Positions 36,277-51,200 are shown, numbered from the stretch's first letter. The stretch is 64,000 nt of DNA from Thamnaconus septentrionalis (GCA_009823395.1 CM020509.1:5692001-5756000), one strand, 5' to 3'. Made by a program: numbers and translations. Notes: generated by a model from the letters alone, not told the origin.

Positions 36277-39200
36277 ACGCGTGCATGTGTGTGTGTCTGT
36301 CTGTGTGAGAATCGTGTTAACGAAGCCCTCGGATTCCTGGTCTTCTCCCACAAAGCCCAGAGAGGAATGTGGAGTCATTGCTCCCCCACCGACTGCTCAC
36401 TTGTCTTTTTGTGTGTGCGTGTGTGTGTGTGTGTGTGTTTAAGATTTAAGCAGGATGTTTGCGCTTTTTATTTCAACAAAGTTTGATTCCATCCAGGAAG
36501 ATCTCGTGCGAATTTTTGTTTTTCCTCCTCGTCTTCATCGGGTCTGTAATGCAGCTGTGCGAAACCGCCGCAACCCGACGGAAAAACACGTCTTCATTTT
36601 TTACAATCTTCCCCTCAATCACAGCCTTAATACAGAAGCCTTGCACTCACCATCAAATACGTTTTCTCCCGCAGACTCTCGTGCACCTGGTTCCCCTGAC
36701 GTGCACTCACGGCGTCGCAGGTGCATTTCCACTGTTTCTCTCGCTCGCCTTCATTAACATGACACTCGCGCCGGCTAATACGGGACTTTATTGGGGAACA
36801 TTGTTGAACATTACGCTCGAGGCACCTGGTGCGCACGTCTCTTGGAGCGCACGGTGACGGGGCTGTAATTTGTAATTGCGTGAAAGCTTTTAGCTTTGAC
36901 CTCCGTGAGCAAACGGACAGAAAAGCCCTTTCCCCACCGTCTTGAATTTGTTTTTTTGCAAAAAAGAATCAACTACTGATGTATAATTTAAGTAGATTCT
37001 AATCAGAGTCGAACGGCTTTATCTCGCCTTGGATTGGCAGGAACCGAAAAAAGTCAAAAGAAATGTCTGCAAGAGAAGCAGGTTGTTGTTTTTATTGCTC
37101 TTTACAATTATCAGAGAGTCTGTTTGTTAGAAAAAACACACGGCTCAGATTCCCTCAGCTTTTGACACCTTTTCATTAAATCTGCTCACAACTTGCTATA
37201 AAAGCCAAACCCGGGGGACTGTTGGATCAATCAGAGAACAAAAAAAACTGAAACGATTGTTTTCTCGTGTGTGCGTGCCTGACATTTTATTAAAACTCAA
37301 AAGGCGCAGCGATGTAAAGAAAAAAGCAAAATAACAGCAAGAAAGTGCGACTGAGAAGTGACGGGTGTGTTTTCGCCCTGCTTGAGTGATTCATTTTTAT
37401 TGAGCGAAATGAGTCAAAAACGGGGCTGTGGGAACTAAACTCTGATTCATCTGTAAGCGACTTTCATTAGAAAGTGTTGAAATGCAGATCATCGCAAACC
37501 ACTTCTTGCTTTCCTCCTCCAGTTTTCTTTGGAACCTTCTGTTAAAAAAAAGAAGAACTGACGAGTGCTTCAGAACAGTTGTGCGACGCCGCGTCTGCAC
37601 TCTTTTTTGTTTTTGTCGCGAGCGAGCTGCATCGGCCGGCGATGGGACGGGGGCCCGCCGCCGCCCCAGTGAGTCACGCTCCCTTTTTCAGAAAAACGAC
37701 ATTTATGGCGGAATAAAAAAGCGACGAAGCTCGTTGGGCGCCGCTCCACCGAGGGGGGGAAATGGTTACTCATCCGTTTAACGCGCTGTCAGACTTCCAG
37801 CAGCAGCAACTTCTCCTGAGCGTAGTAAACCGCTTCTGGTTCTCTGACAGCTGGAAGAGCTGGACGGCTCCGTCTCAAAAATAAAAAAACAAAGCAAAGT
37901 GGCTGAGGATGCACTTATGTCACCGCAATCTCCCCTGAAATGAATGAGTCACGCACACTTGAATATTGCACATTGCTGAGTGAATGTTCGCAGTTGCCAG
38001 AGTTTGGCTTTTGCTTGTCCTGCAGCCATAGTGTCGAGTTTATCGTCATGTATTTTGAACCGGATGCAAACAGGTTGACCTCTAGCTGGGCTTCTTCTCC
38101 AGAATGTCTAAAATCAGCCCTTAGTGACATCACAAAGAGTCCAATACCTCACTGATACCTCCACCGAGTGCAAGGTCGCAGTTAAGTCGTCCTCTGACCT
38201 TTTCTCCCTTTCCAAACATTTGAGAGGACCGATAAAGCATACGTTTTAGTGGAGAGGCTGTAAACAGAGGGCTAAATACCAAAGCGCTGCTTTCAAAACC
38301 TTTTAATTATTATCCGTACAGGGCTGCTCCGCTCTGCCTGAAAAACAAACAAAAACATGTGTAACCCCTTTAATGCATTAAACCGGTTACACTGTACATC
38401 CTGTCATCCTGCTCGCCGCCGTTTAATCCGGAGAGTTGGGAACTGGCTGATAATGAGCGCTGTTGGCGGCGGCGGTGGCTGGCGGTTCAGGTACAGAAAT
38501 CCTCCCCTTCCTCTCGAGGTTTTAATGGAGAGCTGTGGGAGCGAGCGAGCGAGCGAGCGGCTCTGGCAAACGTGATTAAAACCCTCAAGATTTATGGACT
38601 CACGGTTCCAACCCCAGACATTAGAATGAAAATCCTATAGGTTCAAAGAATGAGATGCCGCCCCTATGTGTGTGTGTGTACGTGTGTGCGTGTTTCTGAC
38701 TGTTCACCATGCTCAGCTTCCTGGGAGATAAATTTAACGTACGCGCTCTCAGCTTTTTCAGCCCTTCCTCAACCGTCAACCGTTTTCAGTGCAGGCATTT
38801 AACGTCCCATATTTAGACCTCCGTAATCTTTTTGTTTACCAGAGTGAAGCCCTCTGCTTGACTCGGCCGCAGGTCCGGGCTCTTCTTTCCTAGACATCAG
38901 CGTTGCATAATTCAGATCTTTGGCGAAGTTTTTTTTAGACCGTCTAAAAGCAAATAAAACGTTCCAAGCTCGACAATCTCCTGTTCCTGATTTCCTGACC
39001 TGAGGTCGGAGTAATATTTCATAGGGAACAGTGGCACTTTCCAAGGAGCCTCTTCCCTCAGTGCCGGGACCGTCGAAGTGGTTCGGGTCCTCGCAAGTCA
39101 AAATGAGTGTTGCCATCTAAGAATAAGTGAAATATCCTCATGAGACTTCTGGTTTGTGTTTGTCTGACTACAGGAGTGCAAGATTCCCACCAAGAGAAGA

Positions 39201-42200
39201 TCATAACAGTGACTGGGGAGGGAATGCTCCAGAGCCCAGACTTCCCGCACACGTATCCCAGGAGCAGCACCATGGTCTGGAGGCTGGTGGCGCCCAGCAA
39301 CATGAGGATCCAGCTCACCTTCGATGAAAGGTTCGGTCTGGAGGACCCCGAAGACGGCATCTGCAAGTAAGAGCGCCGTGCCTGAGTCACTTTAGTGTGT
39401 GAAAACGTGTGGACTTGACTGTCAAACCGCTTTGCAGATTGCTTTCTCATTAAACCGGCAAATTGACATTGAACATATAACTGCACACAATAACTGCAGG
39501 GACCACTCTTTCTTTATGTCTTCATTCAGGAAAATTGAAAGGCTGCTGCTAATTGCCACAGGTTTGAACCATCTCCACCAGCACCTCCAGCACCTAGTGC
39601 TCCTTATTCGGGATCTCACTTTGTTGTGTTGAGTTATTTGTTGAGTTGGGCCAGTAGTTGTGGAATGCACCACCTTGAATTACCTGCAAAAACGTGTCTA
39701 AAAAATGTCCCTTCTTCCAACTTGAAATGATTTCACTTCGTTCTTCCTTGCTGGTTGAACAGATGTGCCAAAGCTCAGCGTTGTGCTCATTTTATGCGAT
39801 GCTGAAACCTTCAGCAGGCCAAATCCTTCCAGCCCCAAGGAAATGAACAACCCCCGCCTCGGAAGGGTCACCTCCGGGGTCCGCGGCGCTGTCAGTGAGA
39901 TTGTTTCCTGCGTGATGCGTCCCCTTCCTCGGCTCTTCCTGACGCTCAGGACCAGGAAGGAAGACGTGTCCTGCCTACATCGGGCTCGTTTTCAGAGATT
40001 TAGAGGGGGAGAGCGTGGCCATTTGTGAAATTGCCTTGGGCGTGCGGTGGCGGCTCGTGAATATTGAAAGGCCGGCAGCGGAGTGATTTGTTTCACCGAG
40101 GGCCCCATGATGACGCCGTATTTTACTTGATCTGGTCGATATTTTTAGCCGCTCGCGTAATTGTTCGGGAGACACCCGCCTCGCTCCGCCAGGGCATCTC
40201 GTAAACACACACGCTCGCAAAACGTGCACACGCCGCATTTGCATGCAGCGCGGGCTGCTTTACTGCTGGAGCACCATTTCAATTACTGTCCTTTTTTATT
40301 TATTTATTTATTTTTTTTGCCTCTGTTGCCATTCAATTTAAGCGGGAATCCCGACCCCCAAAGATCGATTTACCATCTGTGCATTATGTTCAGTGTCCCG
40401 CTGTCAATATATCACAGCTGACTGGTTAGCATGGAGGAGCATGAGCGCTGCAAAGGCGGGGGGAGGGTTCCCATTACAAGTCATTCCTGGAGAGCCCCCT
40501 AATGGATAAGATGGTGAACTGCAGTTTCCTGCATTAATCGGCCAGGTTTCAGAAAAAGGAAGGTGGCATCAGCTGTTCAGGATCAAGCATCAGTCGCTCA
40601 GCTAATGTGGCCGTTACCATTTTTGCATCGATCTCAGGTGTAGATTCTCCACTTTTAAAGCAAGAAATAATTTCTTACTTTGACGCAGACTTTCATCCAT
40701 AATCTGCTTTAAAGGTGGATTTTCTCTCTATCCTGCAGCACATTCGTCTTCTTTTTGGGATTTGTCTCTCTTTAACAACTCAATGCGCTCTGCCATGGCA
40801 ACCGTGCAAATAGATAAATAAATAAATGAAGCAGCAAGAAATCCGAAGCCCCGCAGGACGCTTCCACAGCGGCTCTGGCTGCATGCTGATGAGGATGAGG
40901 GTCCCCGTCAGAAGCCTGCCAGGGAATAAAGTTTCAAGGCTGCGGATTGACAGCTCTTGCGCCTGTCCTGCCTCTGCTAGACGCCACCCGTCAGTGTCCT
41001 GAGGGAGACGGGTGAGAGACAATAAACAACAACCTTTTCCTCCAGGTCACGTCTACTGCCTCGGCTCTCTCAACATTTCTGCAAATCCAAGCAGAAGCAC
41101 AAGTTTGTCCATCTGGCCTTCCTTCTCTCCTCTCCCCCTTCTTCTCCTCCTCTCTTCTTTCAAACACCGCCTCGCCTCTAAATGCGGAGGGTTTTTTTTT
41201 GCATTCGTTTTCACAAGGCGGCTTCATTCCGGGAAAGAAAGAGGAAAAGGTCTCCTTTGGACACGCTGCCCTCGCCCTTGTGTCACCGTCGCATTCTGAT
41301 CGCACGTCATCAAGAATGTAATCCGCCGTCCGCCGATTGGCAGCGATGTCACGGTTCGAGGCGAGCGGCGGCGGGAGAGGCAAAGGCCTTGAGAGCAGAA
41401 GTCGAGAGATACTCATCTGCTATTCTGTTTGTCTGTGGCACGATGAAAAGCATTCTTTTGCAAATCCACTGGAGGAGAAGCATATTGGAGGGGGATTGGT
41501 CGTGCTGCTCGTTGGCATGGCAGCAGAGTCGTGCTTGGCGGTTCGCAGGCAGACAGAGCTGCTCTCTGCTCTGAAAGCATTTATGCTCTCTGATTTAGTC
41601 CAAAGGGGAAGGACTCGCTCCCCAAAAAATGCGGAAAAAAAGCAGTATTCATGTTCGCTAATCCATCATCGCAGTGGTAAATAGCGCACCTATTAAATAT
41701 TTACAAGCAGTGGAAAAGCTTTGTGAATATTTACAGGGCTTTCTGTGTGATGGAAGGTAATCCAATCAGGTCCCTCTACAACATCCTGTTGACTGCATGG
41801 CCGCACTTACAGTTTGCCGTGTACGTCGGCGCATTTGTAAATTCGAGAAACCGCTGTTTGACACTCTGAACACATGGTGATGTGTAATGATCAGGGGCCT
41901 CCTGCATTATTGATGAGCAATCTGTCAAAGCCGTGAAGCCAAACCCAGGGCCTGAGGAGAAAAGGTTCTCCGCTGATTGGCCGCCGTGCAAGGCGAGGCA
42001 ATGAGAAGCCAAAGTCAAGCGTCGTCCTTTCTCCGAAAAACAATTTCATGCCAGCTTGGTTCCTCGGTGGGAACATCAGTGGCCGTGTTTACATGAACTT
42101 TTGTGTCCTGGCCTTTGCAAAAACCCCAGTTTTTCTACCTGGTGAAAGAAGATGGAAAACTGTGGCATTTGTTGACCTTAACCCAAATACCGAGAGCTGC

Positions 42201-45200
42201 CGACTACCTGCGCAAGGCTTTGGCCAAGTGATCCATAAGCAAGATAATAAGACGGCCAAATCAACGGATCAACAATGAGATAGTATCCAAGACGGCTACC
42301 CATTCATTTCAGTTTCTAGTTAACTCCAGTAGTATTAGTTCTGCTGTCCTATAATCACAAAACCTAGGGATGTATCAATGCCAGTTTTCTACATTTCGGT
42401 ACTGAACGATACTGATACGGAGTACTTAATAACGCCATTATACATTATAGAATTACTTGGGTTTGTTTCTCCTATTTGAACAACAATCCTCAGTATGTTC
42501 TTCTAGAACATGGGCAACTGTCAGAAGTTTCACTGCAGTACAAACACAAATCAAATAAAACTCATGTAGATACATGCACAACTGGTGTCGCAGTACGTAT
42601 GTTACAAGTACGAGTTCAGTATCAGTGGACCCCTAACAAAAATCATAAGCAGGATACTCAGTGTTTTATACTTCATGCGATTTCTTCATCGTGAATCCAT
42701 GAAGGGAAAAACCAGCTTTGCTTTAACCTCCCCTCTCCCCTCACGCCCTGCATGACTTTCCAAAGCAAATTCGGCAGTCAGTCACTTCATTGAGCGCAAA
42801 CTCCAATTTTGTTTGTTTAACATCACAGAAAATCCATTTATAGCCGTGCACACGTCCCTCCGTGTTGTTCTATTGAAACCAGCCTGGACTGATTCTGTCA
42901 AGCCCGTGCAAATTGTGAACAATGCCCTTGGAAAAAAATAAAATAACCCCAGCACATCAAATATTCAAATTGGCAGCGCTGAGTGGGAGCGAGAGGTTAG
43001 CGTTCCTGTTGACGCAAATGGCAGAGTGATTAATCCGCTGCTGTGAGGAGTCACGGGAACAAGGTTGCATTGAATGCAGGGCAGCCGCACGCTCAGGTCG
43101 AAATAATGGAGATTGAACATCTGAGCCACGGACGCTGGTCGATGTGAGTCTGGGAGCAATGCGTGTTGTTTTTCAGGCCGGCCAAAAAAGGAGCTGCTGT
43201 GAAGAATGTCATTGTTTATCATGACATATGGTTAGAAACAAACTAATGACCACAAATAGCTTTATTTACTTCCAGCACACAATTTATTTGACGCTTTTGT
43301 GAAAGAGGAGTTTTTTCCATCAGTCCACAAAACAAAAGAGCTCTAATGACAACTGTGGAAACAGTTAATGACAACATTTCTGATTTTGAGCTGGAAATCA
43401 ACTCTTTGTGTGAAAACAGAGGGATAAATCCTGCAGATCTGTGGAGCTTATTGGATAATTCGTCCTGTGAAGTTGCTCCACTTGTGTCCAGATGAAATAT
43501 GGTCCAATATGGGATCCCTGTGATGGGTTCACACTTTAGGTTTAGGAATCTAATAGAGCAACCTTCACAGTCAACTCAGTGTCCAGTGTTGTTGAGAAGT
43601 AATTAAAAACTTTCAGTAATTACCGTGTCAAAAGGCTGCATCAGCGGTCGCAACACTTGAATTTACTGCTGCTACTGACACTGCATCATCAACCAGCCTC
43701 TGAGAATGGCAACGACCTGTTTTCATGTAATTCATGTGGTAAATAAAAGATGAAACTCATTCGTCAACATCCTGCAGTCAAAGATATTTGTCGTAGTTTT
43801 TTTGTGTGTGTTTGTTAAAAACTTATTTCCCTAGGCAGCTTTATTGATGGATGCAATCCTTTTGTAGTGCAGCAGAGCAACCGAGGGGATGGGATTGAAG
43901 GACTAAGTAAGATGACGGTTGCAGATAATGACTGAAGACTTAAAGTGGTGCCTTATTCTGTAGGGCAAAAACAAAACATGGCTCTGGATGCCGCCATGGC
44001 TCAGAGATGTTTTCCCGATGCCAACGCCGTTCCATTTCCCTTTTCGCTGTCGTCTCGCCAGGTACGACTACGTGGAGGTGGAGGATCTGACCGAGAAGAC
44101 CGTCCTGGGCCGCTGGTGTGGCTCGCAGTCTGCGCCGGCAGCTCACACTTCTAAAGGCAACCAGCTCAGGATCCACTTTGTCTCTGATGAGTACTTCCCC
44201 TCAGAGCCGGGATTCTGCATCCGCTACTCCCTCCTGCCTTTGGTACGTACATCATCCACGGTGACAAGCTCTCACACACACAGGAACACACAAAGCTTTC
44301 ACGTGTTTGTTGAAGATCCTGTTCATTTATGACAGACTCCAAAGGGCACAATTACAATTTTGTCACCATACCGCTAGTATTGTCATCCATGGAGATCTAT
44401 ATTTTTGGTGAAATAATTACCTTTCAGTGTTACACAGCATATAACGCCTGCTATTTCCATATATTTCAGTTGCTGCTGCACACAGAGACGGCAGCACACA
44501 AAGACTGACAGACATAAAAGAGAAGTAGGGTTTCCAAACCCGAGATTCCACAACCTGCTCCAGTTTCCGGAGCAAATGAAAGACATAAACCGTGCAATCA
44601 GACCTCGCTGGCGTCTCATTTCTCAGGCTGCGATTGCTTCTGTTTAGAAGCCATCACGATCTCACGTTCTGTGTCACCGCTCCTTCTAAAAACCATCTAC
44701 CCTGTGAACCTGCACTTTATTTATAGATCCGCTCAGACGACAGATGAGGCTTTTCAATGCCTCCCGGCGTCGTTTGAGACAAAGGTGGGGAAAATGAGAG
44801 GTGACACAAAGAGGTCTTCCTGACCCTCGGGGAGGATTTATTCCAGTCCCTCAAATGAAAGTGCAAAATTAAGAGATCGATGTGCTTTTGGTGATGGTCA
44901 CAGTGTTGTCCGGCACTTTTACTCACTGTCTGGACTGATTGTTATATATGGCTGTCTATTATTCCTGCATTTCTGTGCTTTAGATGCCCTTTTTACTGCA
45001 TTCCAATACATCAGGGAGGGGAAGTGGAGCTTTCATGCTTCTTTTCAGAAGTTTTCTCATTTTTCCTTAGTTATTACATGGCTATTAGTTCATCCAAGAG
45101 AGCATCAGTTGTAGCAGGAAGCTAGAAAAGGGGGCTAAATGTGCTGTTTCCTCGAGAACTAGGGAGTTTTTGCCAGATAATTAATCATGTGAGGCTGCTC

Positions 45201-48200
45201 CCCTTGGAGTGGGCGATGAAAGAAAAACAAAGACCTGAAAATTGGCATATTATGAGTCCTTGAGCAACAATTACCACCTAATTCTGACATAATTCTACGA
45301 AGAAATCCTACATGCTAATGCTTTAATCATTTTCTGAGCTTTTTCATTTCTTCCCAACTCACTCACACACACACACATACAGACGAAATCCCTCAGTCTC
45401 GGCTCTCTGCACTGACGAAAGGCCGAACTCACACTAAAGAGACAAGTGCCATGTTTGAACCTGTCAGGCCGCAGTTCACGTTCACTGGCTTCGAGTAAAC
45501 ACTGCAACTGCTTGCTAATCCCTGGAGCACTCTGAGACATGACGAGCGCAAGTAGGCAAGAACTGAAGTCACCATTTTTTTCATTCCCCTTATCCCTGTT
45601 TTTTTGAGTTTTTAAGTGTTTGATTCATAATTCAGAGTGTATCCTCAGGGCGAGGGCAGCCCAGATATTTGCCCTCGACTCTTGATAACCACAGACGCCG
45701 TTGAAAGTAACACAAAGTGATGTTCAGTAAACAAAGGCACAGAGTGCCACATATATTGATGTGATAGTCAAAGCATGCAGGAACAACATCCAAAAATACC
45801 AAAGTGGATTCAATGCTGATTTTCTCTATTTTTATTGCACAGTTCATATGCACTTAAACTGGGAAAGGCTTTTACCCTCAATGCTTGAATGAATCAACTA
45901 AAGAAAAATCAGATTTAGCCTAACATGAATTTATCTGGTGACCCAACAATGATCCAAAAGAAACTGTTCAGAGCATTCATGGCTCTTTCCTGAGGAGGCG
46001 ACAAAGATTTGGATTCATGAGGGTTGAGAAAGGGGGAAATACGCTGACGGTTTGGATTATTGTTTTTTAAATTTATCATGCAGTGGAATGAGACAGTGAT
46101 TGATGATGTGAGGTTCCGCTATCAGCCAGCGGGACAAGAGAGCGGGCTTGTCTCTCACACCCCCGCTCTGGAAGGTGAGGAAATCACGAGGAGGGAGAGG
46201 AAGCGCCGGCCTCTGCGTGCACAGTCTGGCTTCCCTTTGAACCTTTCGGCAGTGGGAGGAGGAGGAACAGCGGCGCTCTGTTTCCTCTGCGGTCAACCAG
46301 CAGCTACTGGAACCCCGTGCCACGCAGGGGCCGGCACTTTAGTTTATATTTAAACAAGCAATAATTCCTCCCCCGCCACTTCCACGGAATTGGGAGGAAA
46401 AGAGGGACGGAGGAGGAGGGGGGAGGAAAATAAAACCCGGTCTGTAATTCACAGGAAGAGATTTGAGAAAAAGTAAAAGGGTCGGGGGGAGTGAGGGGGC
46501 GGTGATGGCAACGAGGTTGTTAAAACACTGAGGAGAAGGGGCCTGTTGAATGGAGCGTGTGGGGTGTTGAACGGTTGAACTGGAGGAGCAAACAAAACAT
46601 ACATCATTGTCTCGACGAGGTCCTGATCCCGGGGTTGATCCCCTCCGCCTGCCGGCACGTAAAGCTCACCCCGGCACCGCTGTTTATCTTAATGAATGGC
46701 TTAGAGACTTTGCACAGCCTGTAGACCGGCGAGGAGGAGAGAAGGGGGCAATAAATAAGTAGTAAAATCTCACTTGAAGTCGCTGTGGCTTGGCACATGA
46801 CCAGACGCCCCAGAAGGAAACGTTTCACACGGAGATATTTCAAATATCCGCGGGAAACGGGTCGTCAAAAACATTTTGGCTCTGATTTGATAAACCCACA
46901 TGTTGCATCGGAAAAGTGTTGGTCAGGTTTCCTCGCTGGGAACAAGAAGCTTGTGTGCAGAGACAACTTATTCAGTTCCCCATTTTGGTCCCGCATTTTG
47001 AAGACCCCTTGCTTTTTATCGACAGTGACACCCCACTAACTCTAACCCTAGTTCTACTCTTACCCTAACCCTACTTTAACCCTAAACCTTCTCTAACCCT
47101 AACCCTAGCCCTCCAACCCTAAACCTACTGTAACCTTTCTCTACTCTTAACCTTACTCTACGCCTAACCCTACTCTAACCCTAACCCTACTGTAACCCTA
47201 AACCTTCTCTACACCTAACCCTACTCTAACCCTAACCCTACTCCAACACTAAACCTACTTTAACCCTACTCTAACCCTAACCTTGACCCCTGTCCTAACC
47301 ATAAACAAATTGTAATTTGTAATATAGCTTTAAAAGTGCAACTTGTTTGACATAGAGTGGTACTTGAGTGGAACGCTGATGGAGTTGCAGTTTTACAGGG
47401 GAGCAGCAGGTGGCACTGTGGCAAAAATCTGGAGAAATGCCGGATCAGAACAGGGCCTCTGAATGTCCGGTGTACTGGTCTACAGATACATGCTATTGCC
47501 AGGAACAACAAAAGGCTTCCTCATGTTGCCTTCACTGACCCTGCGGTTTACCCAATGTCCAAAGGCAGAATGTAGTGGTTAGCACTGGTTTCCACTCACA
47601 CTGAAGGCCTCGCTGTGCCTGGTTTGCAAGTTCTACCTCTCACAGTCCTAACACACCTGCAATAGGCAAATTGTCCGAAGGCACACGTACGAGCGTGGAA
47701 GTTGTATGTCCAGGATGTAACCCTGCCGTCACACTTAGTTGGCTGGGTACAAGCTACAGCAGCCCCGTGACCCTGAGCGCCGGACAAGCGGTGACAGGGA
47801 AATTAATGGATGGATGGACAGAGGTCCAAAGCAGGTCAGGTGTAAAGAAAAAGCCCTTGGTGTCATTCCTACCCCTTCGTTTAATGAAGACATATTACCA
47901 AAAAAGAGAAAATAATACTTACCGCAGTGCAGCATACATGCTTGAGGAGGCTCATAAATCTTGACCCGACAAACCTGACGGAGTGTTTCACAAATCTATG
48001 GAATTTGTTGCACATGCCCACCCGTGAACAGCCCAGAGACATCTGGACGAACCAGAATTAGGCCAATCCCACATCCAGTTGAGTGACTTGATAGCAGATA
48101 AAGGCTTCCAATTGTAGAGTGGAGAGAAGTTTTTGTGCTGTTCTTGTTCATCTGGTTCTGATCGAACTGACCACAACATCCATTCATTTACAAGCTTACA

Positions 48201-51200
48201 GATTTTTTTTTTTTTTTTTTTTTTTTTACTTAATGTGTATTTGACTCCCTTGAATCCCAGCGGTGCAGCCACCTCGCAGGGTTAAATGGCGAATCCACCA
48301 CAGCCTCGCTCTTAGCACGGTAGAATAAGCTTTCAAGCCATTTTTTTTATTTTTATTTTACCATTGACCTCAATTGCAGTGTGTGAGACAGTGATGGCGG
48401 GAAAGAAACTACTTTATTCACGCAACGCGGCTCATGTTGCTTGGTCGAACCTTGTCTTGTGCAAGGAAGTGGTTTGCTACTGCATGTAAAACAGAGGCCG
48501 TATTGTTATGCCAAGCTCTCCCAAGATGCTATTTAGGAGTTTTCATCTCAACATAGCCCGCTCAACCTGTCATTTCAGTCGCGAGAATAAAACTGTGCGG
48601 TCGTCCTGTGCAGAACAAAGAGCGCTGGGGAATGAGGTAATCACAGCCTGGACGCAAAAGTTCAAATTTCTTATAAACGGCGAAGAGGCTCAGACAGGAG
48701 ATGGATGAACTGAGAACAAGATGTCCCGATGCTTGAATAAAATAAAAATATGAGATAATTGCAGGCTAAGAACTGCAGAGTGGCATTCCTTTTTTCAGTG
48801 TGTGTGTGTGTGTGTGCTTTGTTAGCATCAGCATGCAACAAGATCTGCACTGACCCGGTTTGGCTTCTCCTGCTGTATATCTTCATGCTGTGTCCTTGTC
48901 GTCTACATTAGAACAGCTCTTTTATTGCCATCATAATCGTACAGCTCCAATAAAAAAGTGATGACAGTGTAATGCTTCTGAAACTTTTTTTTGGAGCGTT
49001 TTAATTTCAAATCTGCAATATTGTCAGCTTCTCGCTTCACTCGCGCTCCTCTAAACGGGTCCCTGAAGAATCGCCCGCCCTCCCTTTTCTTCCTAAAAGC
49101 TGAGGCTCGCAGAGCGCCGCTAATTGGGCGAGTGCTGCACCGTGGGCAATCACAAGCTGTTAATGGCTTCCAGGGCACGGCGTCGGCCGGTGCCAAGGCG
49201 CCGCTAACGAGAGCCGCAGCCAGCGTGACTGAGAGAGGACGGCTCAATTTAACTCTCATTTTTCTTGCCGTGATACTTCGAAACCTGCTTTTTACCACTG
49301 TGTTTTTTTTCCCTTCCAACCTCTTTGTGCGTATTTATTTCAAACGGTGCCAAAGGAGAAATTCCTCAGCGCCATGGAAGGCGGCCTCATTAGAATGAGT
49401 CAAACGCGTGGCATCAGCGCAGCTGCGTGTCAGCTGTGTTGTTGCAGCTTGCGGTGCGACAATGTCAAACCGCTGGCATGTCCATTTAAAAGGGGGAAGA
49501 AGGGGAAAAAACACCACCAATAGGCTGTTGGTTTTGGAGACCTAAACACACACACAGAGTGCAAAATTGGAAATGTTTAGAGCTAAACTGCAGCATTGAC
49601 ACAAATGTTCAACTGAAAAACACAAAGATGATTTCAAAAAATATATATAAAAAACAGGTTGGATGGGATTTTTGGGTGGATGTCAGTGGGAGGCTGATTA
49701 GCAGTCGGTAGCACCTCCCAACTGATCAGCAGCGCACGTCGTTTTAAGGATGGTCCCTCAAAACCATTGTGGTTTGCATCTCATTTGGCGGTTGTCAGAA
49801 ACACGCTCAGCTCGTCAGGCCACTGCTGTCGCTGTTGTGGGAGGCAAACGCCACACAGCTAATGTGGCACAACCGCTGCGTCTGATTGGTGCATTTGTAA
49901 CGTCGCCAAACTTTTCAAAAATATCCCTTTGAGCGGGAAAAAAACAGGAGGTTTTTACTTTCGCTCTGTGTGACGTTTGCGTTCAGTGTGGATTTGCTCA
50001 CTCCCCATCAGCTGTTTTCAATAGAACTCGCATGTCAGAAGAATAATCAGCCATTCAAAACGCTTTGCGTCTCTCTTGGCGCAGTTCATGTCAGCATCCA
50101 TATGGGTAGACTTCCAGAAAGCAACTTATAAAAAGGAGAACGCTGGAGAATACGAAGCCACAGATCCCCAGAGTGGCCACGTCCTGCTGAAAGCTGAACC
50201 TTTTCTACCTCCAGCAGCTATTTCTCTCTGGATTCCAGCACATTAGCCTCCCGTAAGTCAACAGGAGGAAAAACGTTCACGATTTCCTTTCAAACATTTC
50301 TGCTCTTTCCAAAAATAAAACAAAAAAAATCTGTAAGATGCAGCTGCCCGCAGCCACCCATGTTTCCAAAATCCCACCAGCTGCATGCACACTTTTTTTT
50401 TTCTTTTTACCTCCAGTAAATGTCATAATATTGCCTTTGACCTGTCAGTCACGTAGGATTAGAGAGAGCGAGCCGACCGACATGTTGGACAAACGTGGCG
50501 TCGCAAGCACTGAAAGGTTGAACAGATTAGCTTCTCCTCCCCTGGGAGGGCCGACACTCCAGGTATCAATCAAGCGGCTGCCTCTCCGCAGCACTGGAGC
50601 GAGCCGAGACGCAAACAAATACTGTAGTAACGACTAAGGGCAAATGCGAAGGGGGAAAGATGAGGTGAAGCTTGCATGAAGCAGGAAGTATTATAAGTCA
50701 GCCTGGGAATTGTGTGGCGTCACCGATCAGCTCCCCCTCAGATCTTCAGACAAAGGTCTTCTCACTGTGGATCCACTAGCATTCAGCTCACGGTGCTTCC
50801 GCTCATTATGGTCCTGGCTTTCTCGACCGCTGAATGGTCCTTGCAACAATCTGACTGACATCTTTGTCTTTCTTGCAGTATTATTGCTTAGGTCAGTAAT
50901 GGCAGCATCGCCACCACCACCCTGTCTCATCCTTATCTTTTTTTTATGCTCGTCATCCTCATTTTAAATTTAGCAATTCTGTCGTGAGTGCGCTTGAAGC
51001 ACATTCAAATTGAGTTTGCTTGTCATGTGTGCAGCATATATGGGCATGTAAATGAATTGCGAAATGCCTTTTTAGTGGTGATGAAACTCGGAAGCAACAG
51101 CTGCAAGCTGCTATTAAAAGCCCCAGAAGGAAGGAAGCAACTCCAGCTGGAGTTTTATCGGAACCCGAAAGGCTAGATGTGGCAAGTTTAACTAAACTTG

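Larger units (their letters stand above)
13519..39173 (+). other. pdgfc: pdgfc intron 1 (25655 bp)
   Basis: It runs from donor GTAAGT to acceptor TGTCTGACTACAG. Early in it is a run of 14 G at 13891-13904. Repeats include GT and ATCC arrays near 15464-15625, an inverted SINE-head-like pair (15116-15254), dispersed-family copies (18373, 26436, 28030, 38119), a hairpin element (25466-25544), a LINE-tail copy (29636-29840), a telomere-like duplication (30412-30735), a hAT-like end (30735-30793) and purine arrays (32537, 35691, 35851). No nested gene was recognised. GC-rich blocks at 17740-18060 and 33880-34050 are possible conserved elements but cannot be tested here. Confidence 0.9.

Noticed and set aside
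36239..36486. Cysteine-valine-rich frames
   Set aside because: Direct translations of GT microsatellites.
47030..47292. True chromosome end
   Set aside because: The tract is degenerate and lies inside an intron of an intact gene, with unique sequence on both sides.
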